A DNA stretch of 64,000 nt from Desulfovibrio sp. GTDB taxonomy: Bacteria; Desulfobacterota; Desulfovibrionia; Desulfovibrionales; Desulfovibrionaceae. Shown here piece by piece: positions 28,922 through 39,423 of the stretch. Numbering within the stretch: position 1 is the first letter of the stretch; every line of letters starts with the position of its first letter. The notes beneath the pieces were generated by a model. It searched no databases, was not told the origin of the DNA, and saw nothing but the letters and a program-made list of their open reading frames with translations. The stretch lies in contig NZ_WASP01000006.1 of NCBI RefSeq assembly GCF_009712225.1, positions 124,001 through 188,000 on the forward strand, written 5' to 3'. The translations under genes and the position numbers were made by a program.

Positions 28922-31651
28922 TTATCCGCAGAGCGCCCTGGCGGCGTCATTCACGGCCTTGTCCACATTTTCGTACTGGGTGAACACGCGTATTCCCCTG
29001 GTCTCAAGCTTTTTCAGCGGGCTTTCGCCTATGCGCAGGGCCAGCACACCCTCGCAGTCGTCCACGGCGGCCAGAATGCCCGCCATGCGCCCTGCCTTTT
29101 CGCCGCAGTCGTCCATGCCGTTGCAGTATCGGGAGACACTGCGGGTTTCCACGTAGCTGGCGGCAGCGCCGTCGCTTTCGTAGATATAGAACTGGTCGGC
29201 CTGACCAAAGTGCTGGTCAACGGTCATACCGGTCTTGGAGGCCACGGCAATGCGTATCTTGCGGGCCACGGCGAGCCTTGATTCTTCCACCATGGGGGCC
29301 TTTTCGGCCACTGGCGGGCGGTAATCAATGGATTTGTCGTCGCCCAGCAGGCCCACGGCATCGGCACGGCACTGCTTGCAGTGATACATCTGCTTGAGAG
29401 TGGGTTCGCAGCTGCGGCGCATGTCCATGAGTTCCTTGTTGCTCACAAGGGGCATGTTTTCAAAAACGCTGCCCTTGACCGGGATGAGCTGCATGATGTT
29501 GGTCATAACCGCGCCAAGTTCGCGCGCGGTTTCCACAACCTGCGGAATGTGCCCGTCGTTGATGCCCTTGAGCAGCACGGTGTTGACCTTGCACACGATA
29601 CCAGCCTTGGTAAGGGCGCGCAGGCCCGCCATCTGGTTGGCCAGCAGGAGGGCGGCCGCGGTTTCGCCCGTGTAGCGCTTGCCCCTGTACATGGCGAACT
29701 TGTAAATCTGCGCGCCAATGGCGGGGTCAACGGCGTTGATGGTAACGGTGGCGTGGCTCACGCCCACGCGCTTCATGTCTTCCACGTATTCCGGCAGGGC
29801 CAGACCGTTGGTGGACATGCAGAAGGTGATATTGGGGTCTTCCCTGCGGATCATCTCAAGCGTGCGGAAGGTTTCCTCGGGGTTTGCCAGCGAATCGCCG
29901 GGGCCGGCGATGCCCACAACCGTAAGGTTGGGCATGTCGCGCTTTACAGCCATAAAGCGGTCAAAGGCCTGCGTGGGGGTGAGCACGGCTGTGGTAACGC
30001 CGGGGCGGCTCTCGTTGACGCAATCGTACTTGCGCAGGCAGTAGTTGCAGCTCAGGTTGCACTTGGGCGCGATGGGCAGGTGCAGCCGCGCCGAGGTGGC
30101 ACAGGCCCCACAGCTGAAACAGGGGTGGGATTTGGTGCGTTCTGCACTTACGGCGGCCAGCTCGGTGAGCGCGGCGGCAGGTGCAACGGGTTCGCTGGTC
30201 AGCTCAGTGGCCGGGGCGCTGGCAGAAGCGCTGGCAGATTCGGTAACTTCAATGCGCGAGGCTTCAGCTTCCATGGCGGTATCTTCCTTGAAGTACTTGT
30301 TGAGAAGCTCCTCGCGGAAGCTGCCTTCGGTAAACTGCAACATGGCGTTGGCCGTGGCTTCCATGAGACTGAGCGAGCCGTCATAGAACAGCAGGCGCGT
30401 GCGCTGTCCGCCAACCCTGTCGTGGATGGGAAAACCGTAACGCAAGAGAGGGACGTGGTGGCTTTCCTCAATGCGGCGACCGTCTGAATTGCCCAGCATG
30501 AGGTTTGCCTTGCGCGCAAGCAGGGCGTTTTCAATGGCGGCAAAGTCGGCAAAATTCAGAATGTCAAAGTCGCCGCTGAACTGGGTTTCCGTGGCCTTGG
30601 CCATATCTGGAGCAAGGACCTTTTCAAAACTGACGCAGCGGCTGCCGGTGGCGGCCACAACGGGCACGGCTCCGTTTTCACTCGAGGCGCGCACAAGACC
30701 CAGCACCATATCTGGTTCGCCAAAGACGGCCACACGGCACTGCGCGTTGTACTTGTGCGCGTCGATCATGGCGTCGAGATAGCGGGCGCGTTCTTCGCGT
30801 ATGGTGGCGGGTACTTGCCCGCCGAGAGCCTCAAGCGTGGCTACAAGGGCATCGGCATCGCGCAGGCCCACGGGCAGGTTCATGCGCAGCAGTGGCACAC
30901 CGTAGGTATCGCGCAGGTACGCGCCGGGTGAATATTCTTCGGGGCAGAATGGCGCGAGTTCGAGGGTCATGCGCGCGCCAGCCATAAGGCCAATGCGGGC
31001 AAGCGTTGTACCATACTGAGGCAAACGGTTGTAGTTGTCTTCATGCCCGCCATCGAGGTTTTGCGAAAGATCTGGCAGCAGCACGTAGTCGAGGCCGCAA
31101 CCGTCTAGCAGCGCCTTGAGTGCCCTGGAATCAGCCGCAGAAAGGTGCCCTGTGATGATGTTGACCACGTTGTTGGGCGTGGCATTCATGGGCACGTGGC
31201 GCACAATGGCGTGCAACGCGCGAAAAAATCCTTCGTACTGCGAGCCGCCGTAGCCGGGCGAAGAAACGGGAATGATGGTGGCCGTTACTTCAGGGTGTTC
31301 GTCCTTGAACTGCCTGATGATGGCGGGCACATCTTCGCCAATGGTTTCGGCCAGGCAGGTGGTGGAAACGCCGATCACCTCGGGGTTGTAGAGCTTGATA
31401 AGGTTTTCAAGCCCCTTGAGCAGGTTCTTGGTGCCGCCGAATACCGTGCCTTCTTCCGTAAGCGAAGACGAGGCGATATCAACCGGCTCATTGTAGTGGG
31501 TTGCCATGTGCCGCCGAATGTAGGTGCTGCATCCCTGCGAGCCGTGCAGAATGCTCATGCTCTTGCTGATGCCGTAGAAGGCGCTTACCGAACCCATGGG
31601 CATGCACATCTTGCAGGGATTTGTATTCAGGTTGACAAGATTGGCGCTCAT
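28922..31651 (-). CDS. nifN-B: NifN-NifB fusion: cofactor scaffold plus radical-SAM core synthase
   Basis: 909 residues joining two FeMo-co assembly steps. Residues 1 to about 440 are NifN (NPCKMCMPMGSVSAFYGI, GSQGCSTYIRRH, TTCLAETIGED), partner of NifE. An Ala/Glu/Ser-rich linker follows. NifB begins with SHPCFSCGACATSARLHLPI and has the radical-SAM CxxxCxxC at Cys531, Cys535 and Cys538 (CNLSCNYC). It converts [4Fe-4S] pairs plus SAM to the carbide-containing NifB-co. The last 100 residues are a NifX/NafY-like domain (IRIAVASKTGMTVDQHFGQADQF). The same fusion is known in C. pasteurianum. It starts 73 bases after nifE. Confidence 0.95.
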   Translation of the reverse strand: MSANLVNLNTNPCKMCMPMGSVSAFYGISKSMSILHGSQGCSTYIRRHMATHYNEPVDIASSSLTEEGTVFGGTKNLLKGLENLIKLYNPEVIGVSTTCLAETIGEDVPAIIRQFKDEHPEVTATIIPVSSPGYGGSQYEGFFRALHAIVRHVPMNATPNNVVNIITGHLSAADSRALKALLDGCGLDYVLLPDLSQNLDGGHEDNYNRLPQYGTTLARIGLMAGARMTLELAPFCPEEYSPGAYLRDTYGVPLLRMNLPVGLRDADALVATLEALGGQVPATIREERARYLDAMIDAHKYNAQCRVAVFGEPDMVLGLVRASSENGAVPVVAATGSRCVSFEKVLAPDMAKATETQFSGDFDILNFADFAAIENALLARKANLMLGNSDGRRIEESHHVPLLRYGFPIHDRVGGQRTRLLFYDGSLSLMEATANAMLQFTEGSFREELLNKYFKEDTAMEAEASRIEVTESASASASAPATELTSEPVAPAAALTELAAVSAERTKSHPCFSCGACATSARLHLPIAPKCNLSCNYCLRKYDCVNESRPGVTTAVLTPTQAFDRFMAVKRDMPNLTVVGIAGPGDSLANPEETFRTLEMIRREDPNITFCMSTNGLALPEYVEDMKRVGVSHATVTINAVDPAIGAQIYKFAMYRGKRYTGETAAALLLANQMAGLRALTKAGIVCKVNTVLLKGINDGHIPQVVETARELGAVMTNIMQLIPVKGSVFENMPLVSNKELMDMRRSCEPTLKQMYHCKQCRADAVGLLGDDKSIDYRPPVAEKAPMVEESRLAVARKIRIAVASKTGMTVDQHFGQADQFYIYESDGAAASYVETRSVSRYCNGMDDCGEKAGRMAGILAAVDDCEGVLALRIGESPLKKLETRGIRVFTQYENVDKAVNDAARALCG

Positions 31652-31724
31652 TGTCTTCTCCTTTGTTCCAGGCGGCCAGTGGCCGCGGCGGCGGGCAAAC
31701 TGCGTGCAAGCCGATTACGCTGTG

Positions 31725-33152
31725 CTAGAAATATGCTGCTCTTGCGGCCAGTGCTTCGCGCACCAGATTGGCCTGCGCCTGCGTTGCCTCGGCAAATGAG
31801 GCAGAGCTGCGCGTAAACTGCCAGACAGGGCTATTGATCGAAAGGTTCACCTCGCGGGTGAAGTTTTCCACGCCTTCAAAGCCGCCCAAAGCGTGTTTGC
31901 GCTCGTGGTTGTGGTCGCAAAAGGCAATGCCCAGCTTGTAGGCCAGGGGGCGTTCCTTGACGCCGCCCACCAGAATATCCGCTCCTTTCTGCTTCATGAA
32001 GGTTTCAAGCTCTGCGGGGTTGGCATCGTCAAGAATGACCGTGCCGGGGTTCACGAGGCTTGAAATGATTTCATAATCTTCAGGCTTGCCGGTCTGGGTT
32101 CCTACCACCACGGTTTCGATGCCCATTTCGTTAAACTGACGGATGAGCGATATGGCCTTGAAGCCGCCGCCTACAAAGATGGCGGCCTTCTTGCCCACAA
32201 AATGGGGCTTGTACTGTTCAAGAAACGCTTCAGCCTTTGCGCCGCGCTCGGCAATAAGGGCTTCGGCCTTGCGTTTGGCGTAGTCGTCGTTGAGGCGCTC
32301 GGCCACCTGCCGCAGGGCAGTGGAGGTGTCCTCTACCCCAAAGAAGCTGGCGCGCATCCAGGGAACGCCCATTTCGTCTTCCATGCGGTGGGCCAGATAC
32401 ATCATGGAACCGGCGCACTGCACGATATTGAGCTGGGCCGCCGGGGCCTTGATGAGCGTTTCGTAGGCTGCATCGCCCGTAAGGGTGGCAACAATGGGAA
32501 TGCCCATTTCCCGCAGGTAGTTGCGGATAATCCACATTTCGCCCGCAAGGTTATAGTCGCCCAGTATGTTGACGCCCTTGAGCCTGGGCTGTTCCTTGTG
32601 CGGCTCCATAAGCTGCACCAGCGCATTGCAGGCCATGCGGTAGCCCGTGGACTTGGTGCCCGAAAAACCTGGAGCCTTGACCGCGATCACACGGATTCCG
32701 TGCTTTTTTTCCGCATTGCGGCACACGGCTTCCACATCGTCGCCGATAACGCCCACAATGCAGGTGGCGTACACAAAAATGAGCTTGGGCGAATAGTTGG
32801 CAATGGCCTCGTCAATGGCGCGGGTGAGTTTTTCCGCACCGCCAAAAACAATGTCTTTTTCCTGCAGGTCTGTGGAAAAGCTGTTGCGGAACAGTTCAGA
32901 GCCGCTGGTGAGGCTGCCGCGAATATCCCAGGTATAGCTGGCGCAGCCGATGGGGCCGTGCACGATGTGAAAGGCGTCGGTAATGGGGTTTAACACCACG
33001 CGCGCACCGCAGTACACGCAGGCCCGCTGGCTCACGGAACCGGCCACGCTGGCCGTATCGCAACGCAGGCCATCGCCGCTACAGCAGCTCCCGCCCTTGT
33101 TTCCCTTTTCCTTGATGGACGTGCGGCGTTCTTCAAGTATTTCCATAGCCAT
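31725..33152 (-). CDS. nifE: Nitrogenase FeMo-cofactor scaffold protein NifE
   Basis: Forms the NifEN complex on which FeMo-co matures. The start at 33152 (MAMEILEERRTSIKE) is chosen because AAGGGGG lies six bases upstream; the open frame extends further but without sense. Cluster-ligand cysteines appear in ACVYCGARVVLNPI, HGPIGCASYTWD and YATCIVGVIGDD; homocitrate-pocket positions differ from NifD as expected for NifE. A Cys-rich N-terminus (GGSCCSGDGLRC) is present. The 475 residues fit. Located between nifK (64 bases) and nifN-B. Confidence 0.94.
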   Translation of the reverse strand: MAMEILEERRTSIKEKGNKGGSCCSGDGLRCDTASVAGSVSQRACVYCGARVVLNPITDAFHIVHGPIGCASYTWDIRGSLTSGSELFRNSFSTDLQEKDIVFGGAEKLTRAIDEAIANYSPKLIFVYATCIVGVIGDDVEAVCRNAEKKHGIRVIAVKAPGFSGTKSTGYRMACNALVQLMEPHKEQPRLKGVNILGDYNLAGEMWIIRNYLREMGIPIVATLTGDAAYETLIKAPAAQLNIVQCAGSMMYLAHRMEDEMGVPWMRASFFGVEDTSTALRQVAERLNDDYAKRKAEALIAERGAKAEAFLEQYKPHFVGKKAAIFVGGGFKAISLIRQFNEMGIETVVVGTQTGKPEDYEIISSLVNPGTVILDDANPAELETFMKQKGADILVGGVKERPLAYKLGIAFCDHNHERKHALGGFEGVENFTREVNLSINSPVWQFTRSSASFAEATQAQANLVREALAARAAYF

Positions 33153-33216
33153 GGGAACCCCCTTGGAAGGGCGGGGAGCCAATGCCCCCCGGCCCCTGTC
33201 GCGGCTTTGAGCCGTC

Positions 33217-34581
33217 TTACATGATAAGATCCATGTCTTCGTCAGCGCAGTTGCGGTCAAACTCTTCCATAAGAGTGTCAGCGATCTTGGTGGCAAGCTG
33301 GAAGGCACCACGGTAACCAACCATGGGCAGCGAGGCGTGCCCGTAGCGGTCAAGAACCGGGAAGCCTGCGCGCACCAGCGGAATGTTTTCTGCCTTGGCG
33401 ATCTGCTTGCCGTGCGAGTTGCCGAGCAAGAGGTCCACGGGTTCATCCTTGATGAACTGGTGCAGGTCAAAGAGGTCCTTGGCGGCAAAGGCCTTGCACT
33501 CATCTTCCTTGCCGTATTCCTTGAACATGGCGTTAGCCAGCTTGACGAATGTTTCGCCGGGCGTACCGGTGAGCACGTATTTGGGAACCATGCCCAGTTC
33601 CAGGCAGAAGCGGGTCATGCCGAGCACGGTGTCGGGGTCGCCGTACACGGCAACCTTTTTGCCGTAGAAGTAGGGGTTGGCGTCGAGCATAAGGTCGAGC
33701 AGGCGACCGCGTTCTTCGTCGATAAGCGGGTCAACTTCGCCGCCGTTGAGGTTTGCCATGGCCATGATGAAGGCATCGGTATCGGCCAGGCCGATGGGCA
33801 GGGGCAGCAGGTCAAAGTCCACGCCGCACTTGCGCTTGAGCTGGGCGGCGGGCTCGGCGCTGGTCAGGCGGCCAAGGGCCAGAACCTTGCGGCAGCTGCC
33901 GAGCCCGCGGATTTCTTCAATGGTCGTGCCGCCCTCGGGGTACATCTTGTATTCGCCTGTCATGGGAGCATCCATGACATTGCTGCAATCGGGGAACATG
34001 ATGGACTTGAGCTTCATCAGGTTCACAAGATGCTTGTACTCGCGGATGTCACCGGGGTTCACAAAACCGGGAAACACCGCCACGGTTTCGGTGCCCTTGC
34101 CCTTGGCGGCAAGGTAGCTGATGAAACCGGCCATCATGTTGCCAAAACCCGTAACGTGCGAGCCCACGTAGCTCGGCGTGTTGCAGTGCACCACGATCTT
34201 GCCGTCCGGAATCTCCATGTCGTCGATGTAGGTCTTGAGGTCATCGCCGATGGTTTCGGAAAGGCAGGTGGTATGCACGGCAATGATGTCCGGGTTGTAG
34301 ACTTCAAAGGCCGTCTTTGCGCCCTGGCGGATGTTGGGGCCGCCGCCGAACACGCAGGCGCCTTCGGTAAACGAACTGGTGACACCAATGGCCGGTTCCT
34401 TGAAGTGACGCGTAAGGTAGGTGCGGTGGTAAGAAGCACAACCCTGCGAACCGTGGCTGTACGGCATGCAGTTGCGCACGCCCAGGGCGGCAAACAGCGC
34501 GCCCACCGGCTGACAGGTCTTGCACGGGTTGATAAGAACGCCCGATCTGTTCACATGTGTCTTTGGGGTGAGGTCAAGCAT
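33217..34581 (-). CDS. nifK: Nitrogenase molybdenum-iron protein beta chain
   Basis: Pairs with NifD in the catalytic alpha2-beta2 protein and carries half of the P-cluster ligands: INPCKTCQPVG, GSQGCASYHRTY and HTTCLSETIGDD supply the cysteines. At 454 residues it lacks the roughly 50-60 residue N-terminal extension of proteobacterial NifK and so resembles the clostridial/methanogen form. The gene starts one base after the nifD stop, consistent with coupled translation. Confidence 0.96.
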   Translation of the reverse strand: MLDLTPKTHVNRSGVLINPCKTCQPVGALFAALGVRNCMPYSHGSQGCASYHRTYLTRHFKEPAIGVTSSFTEGACVFGGGPNIRQGAKTAFEVYNPDIIAVHTTCLSETIGDDLKTYIDDMEIPDGKIVVHCNTPSYVGSHVTGFGNMMAGFISYLAAKGKGTETVAVFPGFVNPGDIREYKHLVNLMKLKSIMFPDCSNVMDAPMTGEYKMYPEGGTTIEEIRGLGSCRKVLALGRLTSAEPAAQLKRKCGVDFDLLPLPIGLADTDAFIMAMANLNGGEVDPLIDEERGRLLDLMLDANPYFYGKKVAVYGDPDTVLGMTRFCLELGMVPKYVLTGTPGETFVKLANAMFKEYGKEDECKAFAAKDLFDLHQFIKDEPVDLLLGNSHGKQIAKAENIPLVRAGFPVLDRYGHASLPMVGYRGAFQLATKIADTLMEEFDRNCADEDMDLIM

Positions 34582-34582
34582 A

Positions 34583-36172
34583 CTATTCTCCCACAGTTCC
34601 TTGCAGGGTGGCGCGGTTCTTCCAGGGCGGGGTTACCATGTGCCACGCGGGGGTAAAGTAACCCATGCAAAGGTCGTAACCGAACCGTGTTGCGCCCTTG
34701 AAACCCGCGTAAGGCCCGCTGTAATCGTAGCTGTGCAGCTGGCGCGAGAGGGTACCGGCCTTCTGCAGCGCGTACTTGTCCTTGATGCCAGAGAAAAACA
34801 TGTCGGGCTTGAGGATTTCCATGAATTTTTCAGCTTCATACATGTTGAGGTCGTCAACCACGTAGGTTCCCTCATCCATGTCGCGTATCATGCCGTGGTA
34901 CTTTTCAAGCGGAATTTCGGCCGCCAGCTTGTCGTACTCTTCCTGGGTAAGGTAGGCGTGATACTTCTTTTCGTCCTTTTCCACGGTGATGTGTTCAATG
35001 TTCTTGCTGTCCGCGTCGTCCTTGATATTGGGGATGATTTCCCGGCCTTCGTAGTCGTCGCGGTGACCAAATTCGTAGCCGGCCAGCACTGTCTTGATGC
35101 CCAGGTCCTGCAGCAGACCCTGATAGTGGTGCGAGCGGCTGCCGCCCACAAAGAGGGCAGCGGTTTTGCCGTTGAGGCGGGCCTTGTACGAGGCCATCTG
35201 GTCCTGCACTTCGGCCAGCTCTTCGGCGATAACCTGTTCGGTGCGCTGCGCAAGCTCGGGGTCGCCAAAATAGGCCGCCATGTCGCGCAGGCTCTGCACT
35301 GTTCCTTCCAGACCGATAAAGTTTACCTTGAGCCAGTCCACGCCATACTTGGTCTTCATCATTTCGGCGATGTAGTTGATGGAGCGGTGGCACTGCACGA
35401 GGTTGAGATTGGCCTTGTGCGAGCTGGCGATGCGTTCCACTTCGCCATCACCGGTGAACACCGAAACCACTTCGTAGCCGATCTTTTTGAGAATGCGTTC
35501 CTGCTCCCAGCCGTCGCCGCCGATGTTGTATTCGCCAAGAATGTTGATGGAATACTTGCTGGCGGGTTCATAACTGCCGGTACCGATAACGCGCTTCATG
35601 AGGCCGTTGTTGGCGATGTGGTGACCTGCCGACTGGCTCACGCCCTTGTAACCTTCACAGCTGTACGCCACGCAGCGGATGCCGTATTCTTTCTCAGCTT
35701 CTGCGGCCACGGCCTGAATGTCGTCGCCGATCAGGCCCACGGGGCAGGTGGCGGCAATCATGATGGTTTTGGGCTTCATGATTGCCATGATTTCGTCGAT
35801 GGCCTTCTTGAGCTTTTTGGTGCCGCCAAAGACGATGTCGGGTTCCTGCATGTCAGTGGTAAAGCAGTACTGAATGTAGTTGGGTGCATCACCCTCGGCC
35901 TTGGCCTTGTTGCGGCGCGTGCCCCAGCTGTAGAAGCCGCAGCCTACGGGCCCGTGGGTGATCGTGACCATGTCCTTGATGGGACCGAGCACAACGCCCT
36001 TGCAGCCAGCGTAACAGCAGCCCCGGTTGGTCATGATGCCGGGAATGGCACGCGTGTTGGCGATAATCATCTGGTCTTCCGCAGGATTGACCTTGAGCAT
36101 GTGCTCCTTGCGGTTCTTGAAGACCTTGGCGTTGTAGCGCTCAAGCACTACTGCGTTGGCGTCAATACTCAT
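34583..36172 (-). CDS. nifD: Nitrogenase molybdenum-iron protein alpha chain
   Basis: Holds FeMo-co, the site of N2 reduction. FeMo-co ligands are visible: Cys261 in LNLVQCHRSINYI and His480 in QLHSYDYSGPY. SQSAGHHIAN carries the Gln and His that mark a molybdenum enzyme rather than VnfD/AnfD. P-cluster cysteines lie in RGCCYAGCKG, HGPVGCGFYSW and AATCPVGLIGDD. At 529 residues it is longer than proteobacterial NifD because of an insertion around 380-430 (KDDADSKNIEHITVEKDEKK onward), typical of the clostridial-type enzyme. PII genes lie directly upstream. Confidence 0.96.
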   Translation of the reverse strand: MSIDANAVVLERYNAKVFKNRKEHMLKVNPAEDQMIIANTRAIPGIMTNRGCCYAGCKGVVLGPIKDMVTITHGPVGCGFYSWGTRRNKAKAEGDAPNYIQYCFTTDMQEPDIVFGGTKKLKKAIDEIMAIMKPKTIMIAATCPVGLIGDDIQAVAAEAEKEYGIRCVAYSCEGYKGVSQSAGHHIANNGLMKRVIGTGSYEPASKYSINILGEYNIGGDGWEQERILKKIGYEVVSVFTGDGEVERIASSHKANLNLVQCHRSINYIAEMMKTKYGVDWLKVNFIGLEGTVQSLRDMAAYFGDPELAQRTEQVIAEELAEVQDQMASYKARLNGKTAALFVGGSRSHHYQGLLQDLGIKTVLAGYEFGHRDDYEGREIIPNIKDDADSKNIEHITVEKDEKKYHAYLTQEEYDKLAAEIPLEKYHGMIRDMDEGTYVVDDLNMYEAEKFMEILKPDMFFSGIKDKYALQKAGTLSRQLHSYDYSGPYAGFKGATRFGYDLCMGYFTPAWHMVTPPWKNRATLQGTVGE

Positions 36173-36183
36173 ACATACCTTCC

Positions 36184-36561
36184 TTATGCGTCAGCGCGCT
36201 CGCCCGTGCGAACCACATAGGATTCTTCCACCGGCATCACAAAGATCTTTCCGTCGCCGGGGTGGCCGGTGCTGTTGGCCTCTATGATGGCCTTGACCAC
36301 AGCTTCGACCTTTTCATCGGGAACGCAGATATTGAATAACCGCTTGGGAATCAGCCTGCCCACTTCCGTAAGGGATTCGCCCGCGGGAGTGCGCGGCAGC
36401 TCGCCGCTTTCCATAACCATGCGCAGGGTGGCGGGATCCATACCCTTTTTGCCGCGCCCCAGACACTTGGTGCATGAGAATGAGGGGCACCCGGCCTTTG
36501 AGAGGGCATTTTTAGTAGCTGCCACCATGTTGGCCCGAACCATTGCAACTATTTCCTGCAT
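36184..36561 (-). CDS. nifI2: PII-family nitrogenase regulator NifI2
   Basis: The second of two GlnB-like proteins encoded between nifH and nifD. In methanogens the NifI1-NifI2 complex binds NifDK and blocks electron transfer from NifH when ammonia returns, an effect relieved by 2-oxoglutarate. The 125 residues begin MQEIVAMVRANMVAATKNAL. They include an enlarged, cysteine-containing T-loop region (GCPSFSCTKCLGRGKKGMDPATLRM), RLIPKRLFNICVPDEKVEAVVKAII, and the PII block GHPGDGKIFVMPVEESYVVRTGE. It starts 9 bases after nifI1 and ends 11 bases before nifD. Confidence 0.93.
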   Translation of the reverse strand: MQEIVAMVRANMVAATKNALSKAGCPSFSCTKCLGRGKKGMDPATLRMVMESGELPRTPAGESLTEVGRLIPKRLFNICVPDEKVEAVVKAIIEANSTGHPGDGKIFVMPVEESYVVRTGERADA

Positions 36562-36570
36562 GGGAGCCTC

Positions 36571-36894
36571 CTACAGGCCAGACTTGCCGCTGCTGATGGT
36601 CCAGGCCTCGCTGACGCTTGAAACAAAGATTCTGCCATCGCCAAAGTGGCCGTCGCCAGTCTTGGCCACGCGCAGGATAACGCGGATGGCGTCGTCCTTG
36701 TCTTCGTCGCTGACCACAAGCATGAGCATCTGCTTGGGAATTTCGTCGTATTGAATGTCGCCCACCATTATGCCTTTTTGCTTGCCACGGCCCACCACGT
36801 CGAGCTTGGTAACGGCGGGAAAGCCCGCTGACAGCAGCTCTGAGAGAACCTCGGTGGTCTTTTCAGGCCGGATAATCGTGCGAATCATCTGCAT
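36571..36894 (-). CDS. nifI1: PII-family nitrogenase regulator NifI1
   Basis: The first PII-like regulator of the nif operon. 107 residues with the compact PII fold: MQMIRTIIRPEKTTEVLSEL, the short T-loop KLDVVGRGKQKGIMVGDIQYDEIPK, and the B-loop GDGHFGDGRIFVSSVSEAWTI. There is no GlnB-type uridylylation tyrosine context (RGxxxxYRG), which supports ligand-only control. It follows nifH by 27 bases. Works with NifI2 to switch nitrogenase activity. Confidence 0.93.
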   Translation of the reverse strand: MQMIRTIIRPEKTTEVLSELLSAGFPAVTKLDVVGRGKQKGIMVGDIQYDEIPKQMLMLVVSDEDKDDAIRVILRVAKTGDGHFGDGRIFVSSVSEAWTISSGKSGL

Positions 36895-36921
36895 AGCTGT
36901 TCTCCGTTTCGTGCTGTTGGT

Positions 36922-37941
<1,020 letters not shown>

Positions 37942-38483
37942 ATTTTTCAGTTTTTGACAGGGAAAAATGGCCGATACAAATTTGTTTGAAACAGGCGCGT
38001 AGATCACTGCAAAAACAGAAACCATCCGCCACTCGATGGGGCAGGTGTTTCAAAATACAGTGGGTCAGCTTTTGGCAAGTGGTTGGGAAAGGGCGCTGTG
38101 GTGGAGCCGCAAAGGCAGCAAAGCCTGACAGCTGATACAAATAGCAAACAGCCCTGCGGGCAAGGCAGAGCTGTGGAGTGGGCCACTGTGCGGGCGGGTA
38201 TGCGGTGCGGTGTGCTGGAGAAACTGGCGGCTAACGCAGTCTGAATGCGCGTGCGCCCCGTGGCCGAGACTTTACCAGCCTTTGCCGCTCGTTGTGCACC
38301 TTGCCGAGCATGGACTGGTCTGCACTCTGCCCGGCGTTTGGCCACAAGCCTTTATGCGATGAGGTGCGGGGAATTTGAGCTAAAATTGTACCAGATTTTG
38401 ATGTAATGCGCAGAGGCGACAAAGCGTGAACAGCGGCGGGCGGTTTGGTCTGTCGGCTGTGCCAGAAACGGCGGTCAGGGTCT

Positions 38484-39248
38484 TCAGCAGGCCTGCCAGA
38501 TGATCATTTCAAGGGAATATTCGGTGCGCTCCACATATGCGCCGTCTCGGTCGCGAAAGGCCTCAATGTATGCGGCTATATGCGCGGTGTCTGGGTGTGC
38601 GCCCCGCGCCCGCAGGTTGGCGGTGCAAGCCTCCAGCAGTTGCTGGCGGCTGTGGGGCACAACCCACTGACCGTTTACTGGCAGCACCGTGTGTGGAATG
38701 TGGCGGGTCTGCAACCATGCGCGCATGGGCGGCGCATCGGCAAAGCGGGGCGGGCTGACCTCATAGTGATCGTACAGCGCCGCCATGACATCAGAGGGTT
38801 TGCGCTCGGTAAAGCCCATAAAGACCACCTGCTCCTGCGCGCAGGCGTGCAGCTTTTCGCGTGCGGCATCGTCGGTGAGGGCGGGAGTCATGGAGGCAAA
38901 GACAATCTGAAAACGCTCGCCCGGTGTAAAGTGTTCCCAGTCAGAGAGCACGGGGCGGATGTTGGCAAGGCCTTGGGCTGCTGCGTCCTGCATGAGAATG
39001 CGCAGCATTTTGTCCGAAATATCCAGGGCCGTGACCGTGGCTGCGAGCTGGGCAAGGCGGATGGTGTACATGCCGCTACCGCAACCCACATCCAGCACTG
39101 TTTTGCCGCGAAAATCGACGCCATTTTCACGGGCAAGATTCAGCATGCGGGCCTCGTAGGTGGAGTCCCCTGCTTCAAAACGGGGAAACGACTCGGCCCG
39201 GCTGTTCCAGAAATCTCTGGTGCCGTATTTTTTGCTGTCGTTATTCAT
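38484..39248 (-). CDS. Class I SAM-dependent methyltransferase
   Basis: The start at 39248 (MNNDSKKYGTRDFWNSRAESF) is preferred to far-upstream codons that would read through the hairpin repeats as protein. Motif I is VLDVGCGSGMYTIRL, motif II VTALDISDKML, followed by a LSDWEHFTPGERFQIVFASMTPAL region typical of the fold. The 254-residue protein shows no membrane segment or zinc site. The substrate is unknown. It lies 740 bases upstream of nifH on the same strand, but the gap and the sigma-54 promoter make it a separate unit. The Shine-Dalgarno is weak. Confidence 0.85.
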   Translation of the reverse strand: MNNDSKKYGTRDFWNSRAESFPRFEAGDSTYEARMLNLARENGVDFRGKTVLDVGCGSGMYTIRLAQLAATVTALDISDKMLRILMQDAAAQGLANIRPVLSDWEHFTPGERFQIVFASMTPALTDDAAREKLHACAQEQVVFMGFTERKPSDVMAALYDHYEVSPPRFADAPPMRAWLQTRHIPHTVLPVNGQWVVPHSRQQLLEACTANLRARGAHPDTAHIAAYIEAFRDRDGAYVERTEYSLEMIIWQAC

Positions 39249-39257
39249 AAAATATAA

Positions 39258-39282
39258 GGGCAGGCGGCGGAACCGCCTGCCC
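39258..39282. repeat. Hairpin repeat, copy 1
   Basis: GGGCAGGCGG, loop CGGAA, CCGCCTGCCC: a perfect 10-bp stem. A second near-identical copy is at 39375-39399. Confidence 0.75.
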
Positions 39283-39374
39283 GAGAGTGTTGGCAAGGTC
39301 AACACGACCGGAAAACAGGAGCAGGCTGCGGCTTTGCCGCACCGCGAAGCGACTGGTTTCCGTGCCTTTACGCC

Positions 39375-39399
39375 TGGCAGGCGGCAGAACCGCCTGCCC
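39375..39399. repeat. Hairpin repeat, copy 2
   Basis: TGGCAGGCGG, loop CAGAA, CCGCCTGCCC: a 9-bp stem, differing from copy 1 at the outermost base and one loop base. It lies between glpC and the methyltransferase gene. REP-like element or transcript-end hairpin. Confidence 0.75.
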
Positions 39400-39423
39400 C
39401 AAAGGTTACAGACAACTGGTGCG

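Noticed and set aside
34520-36220. A 566-codon open frame antisense to nifD
   Set aside because: Shadow of nifD, which carries all the nitrogenase ligands; no ribosome site or sensible composition.
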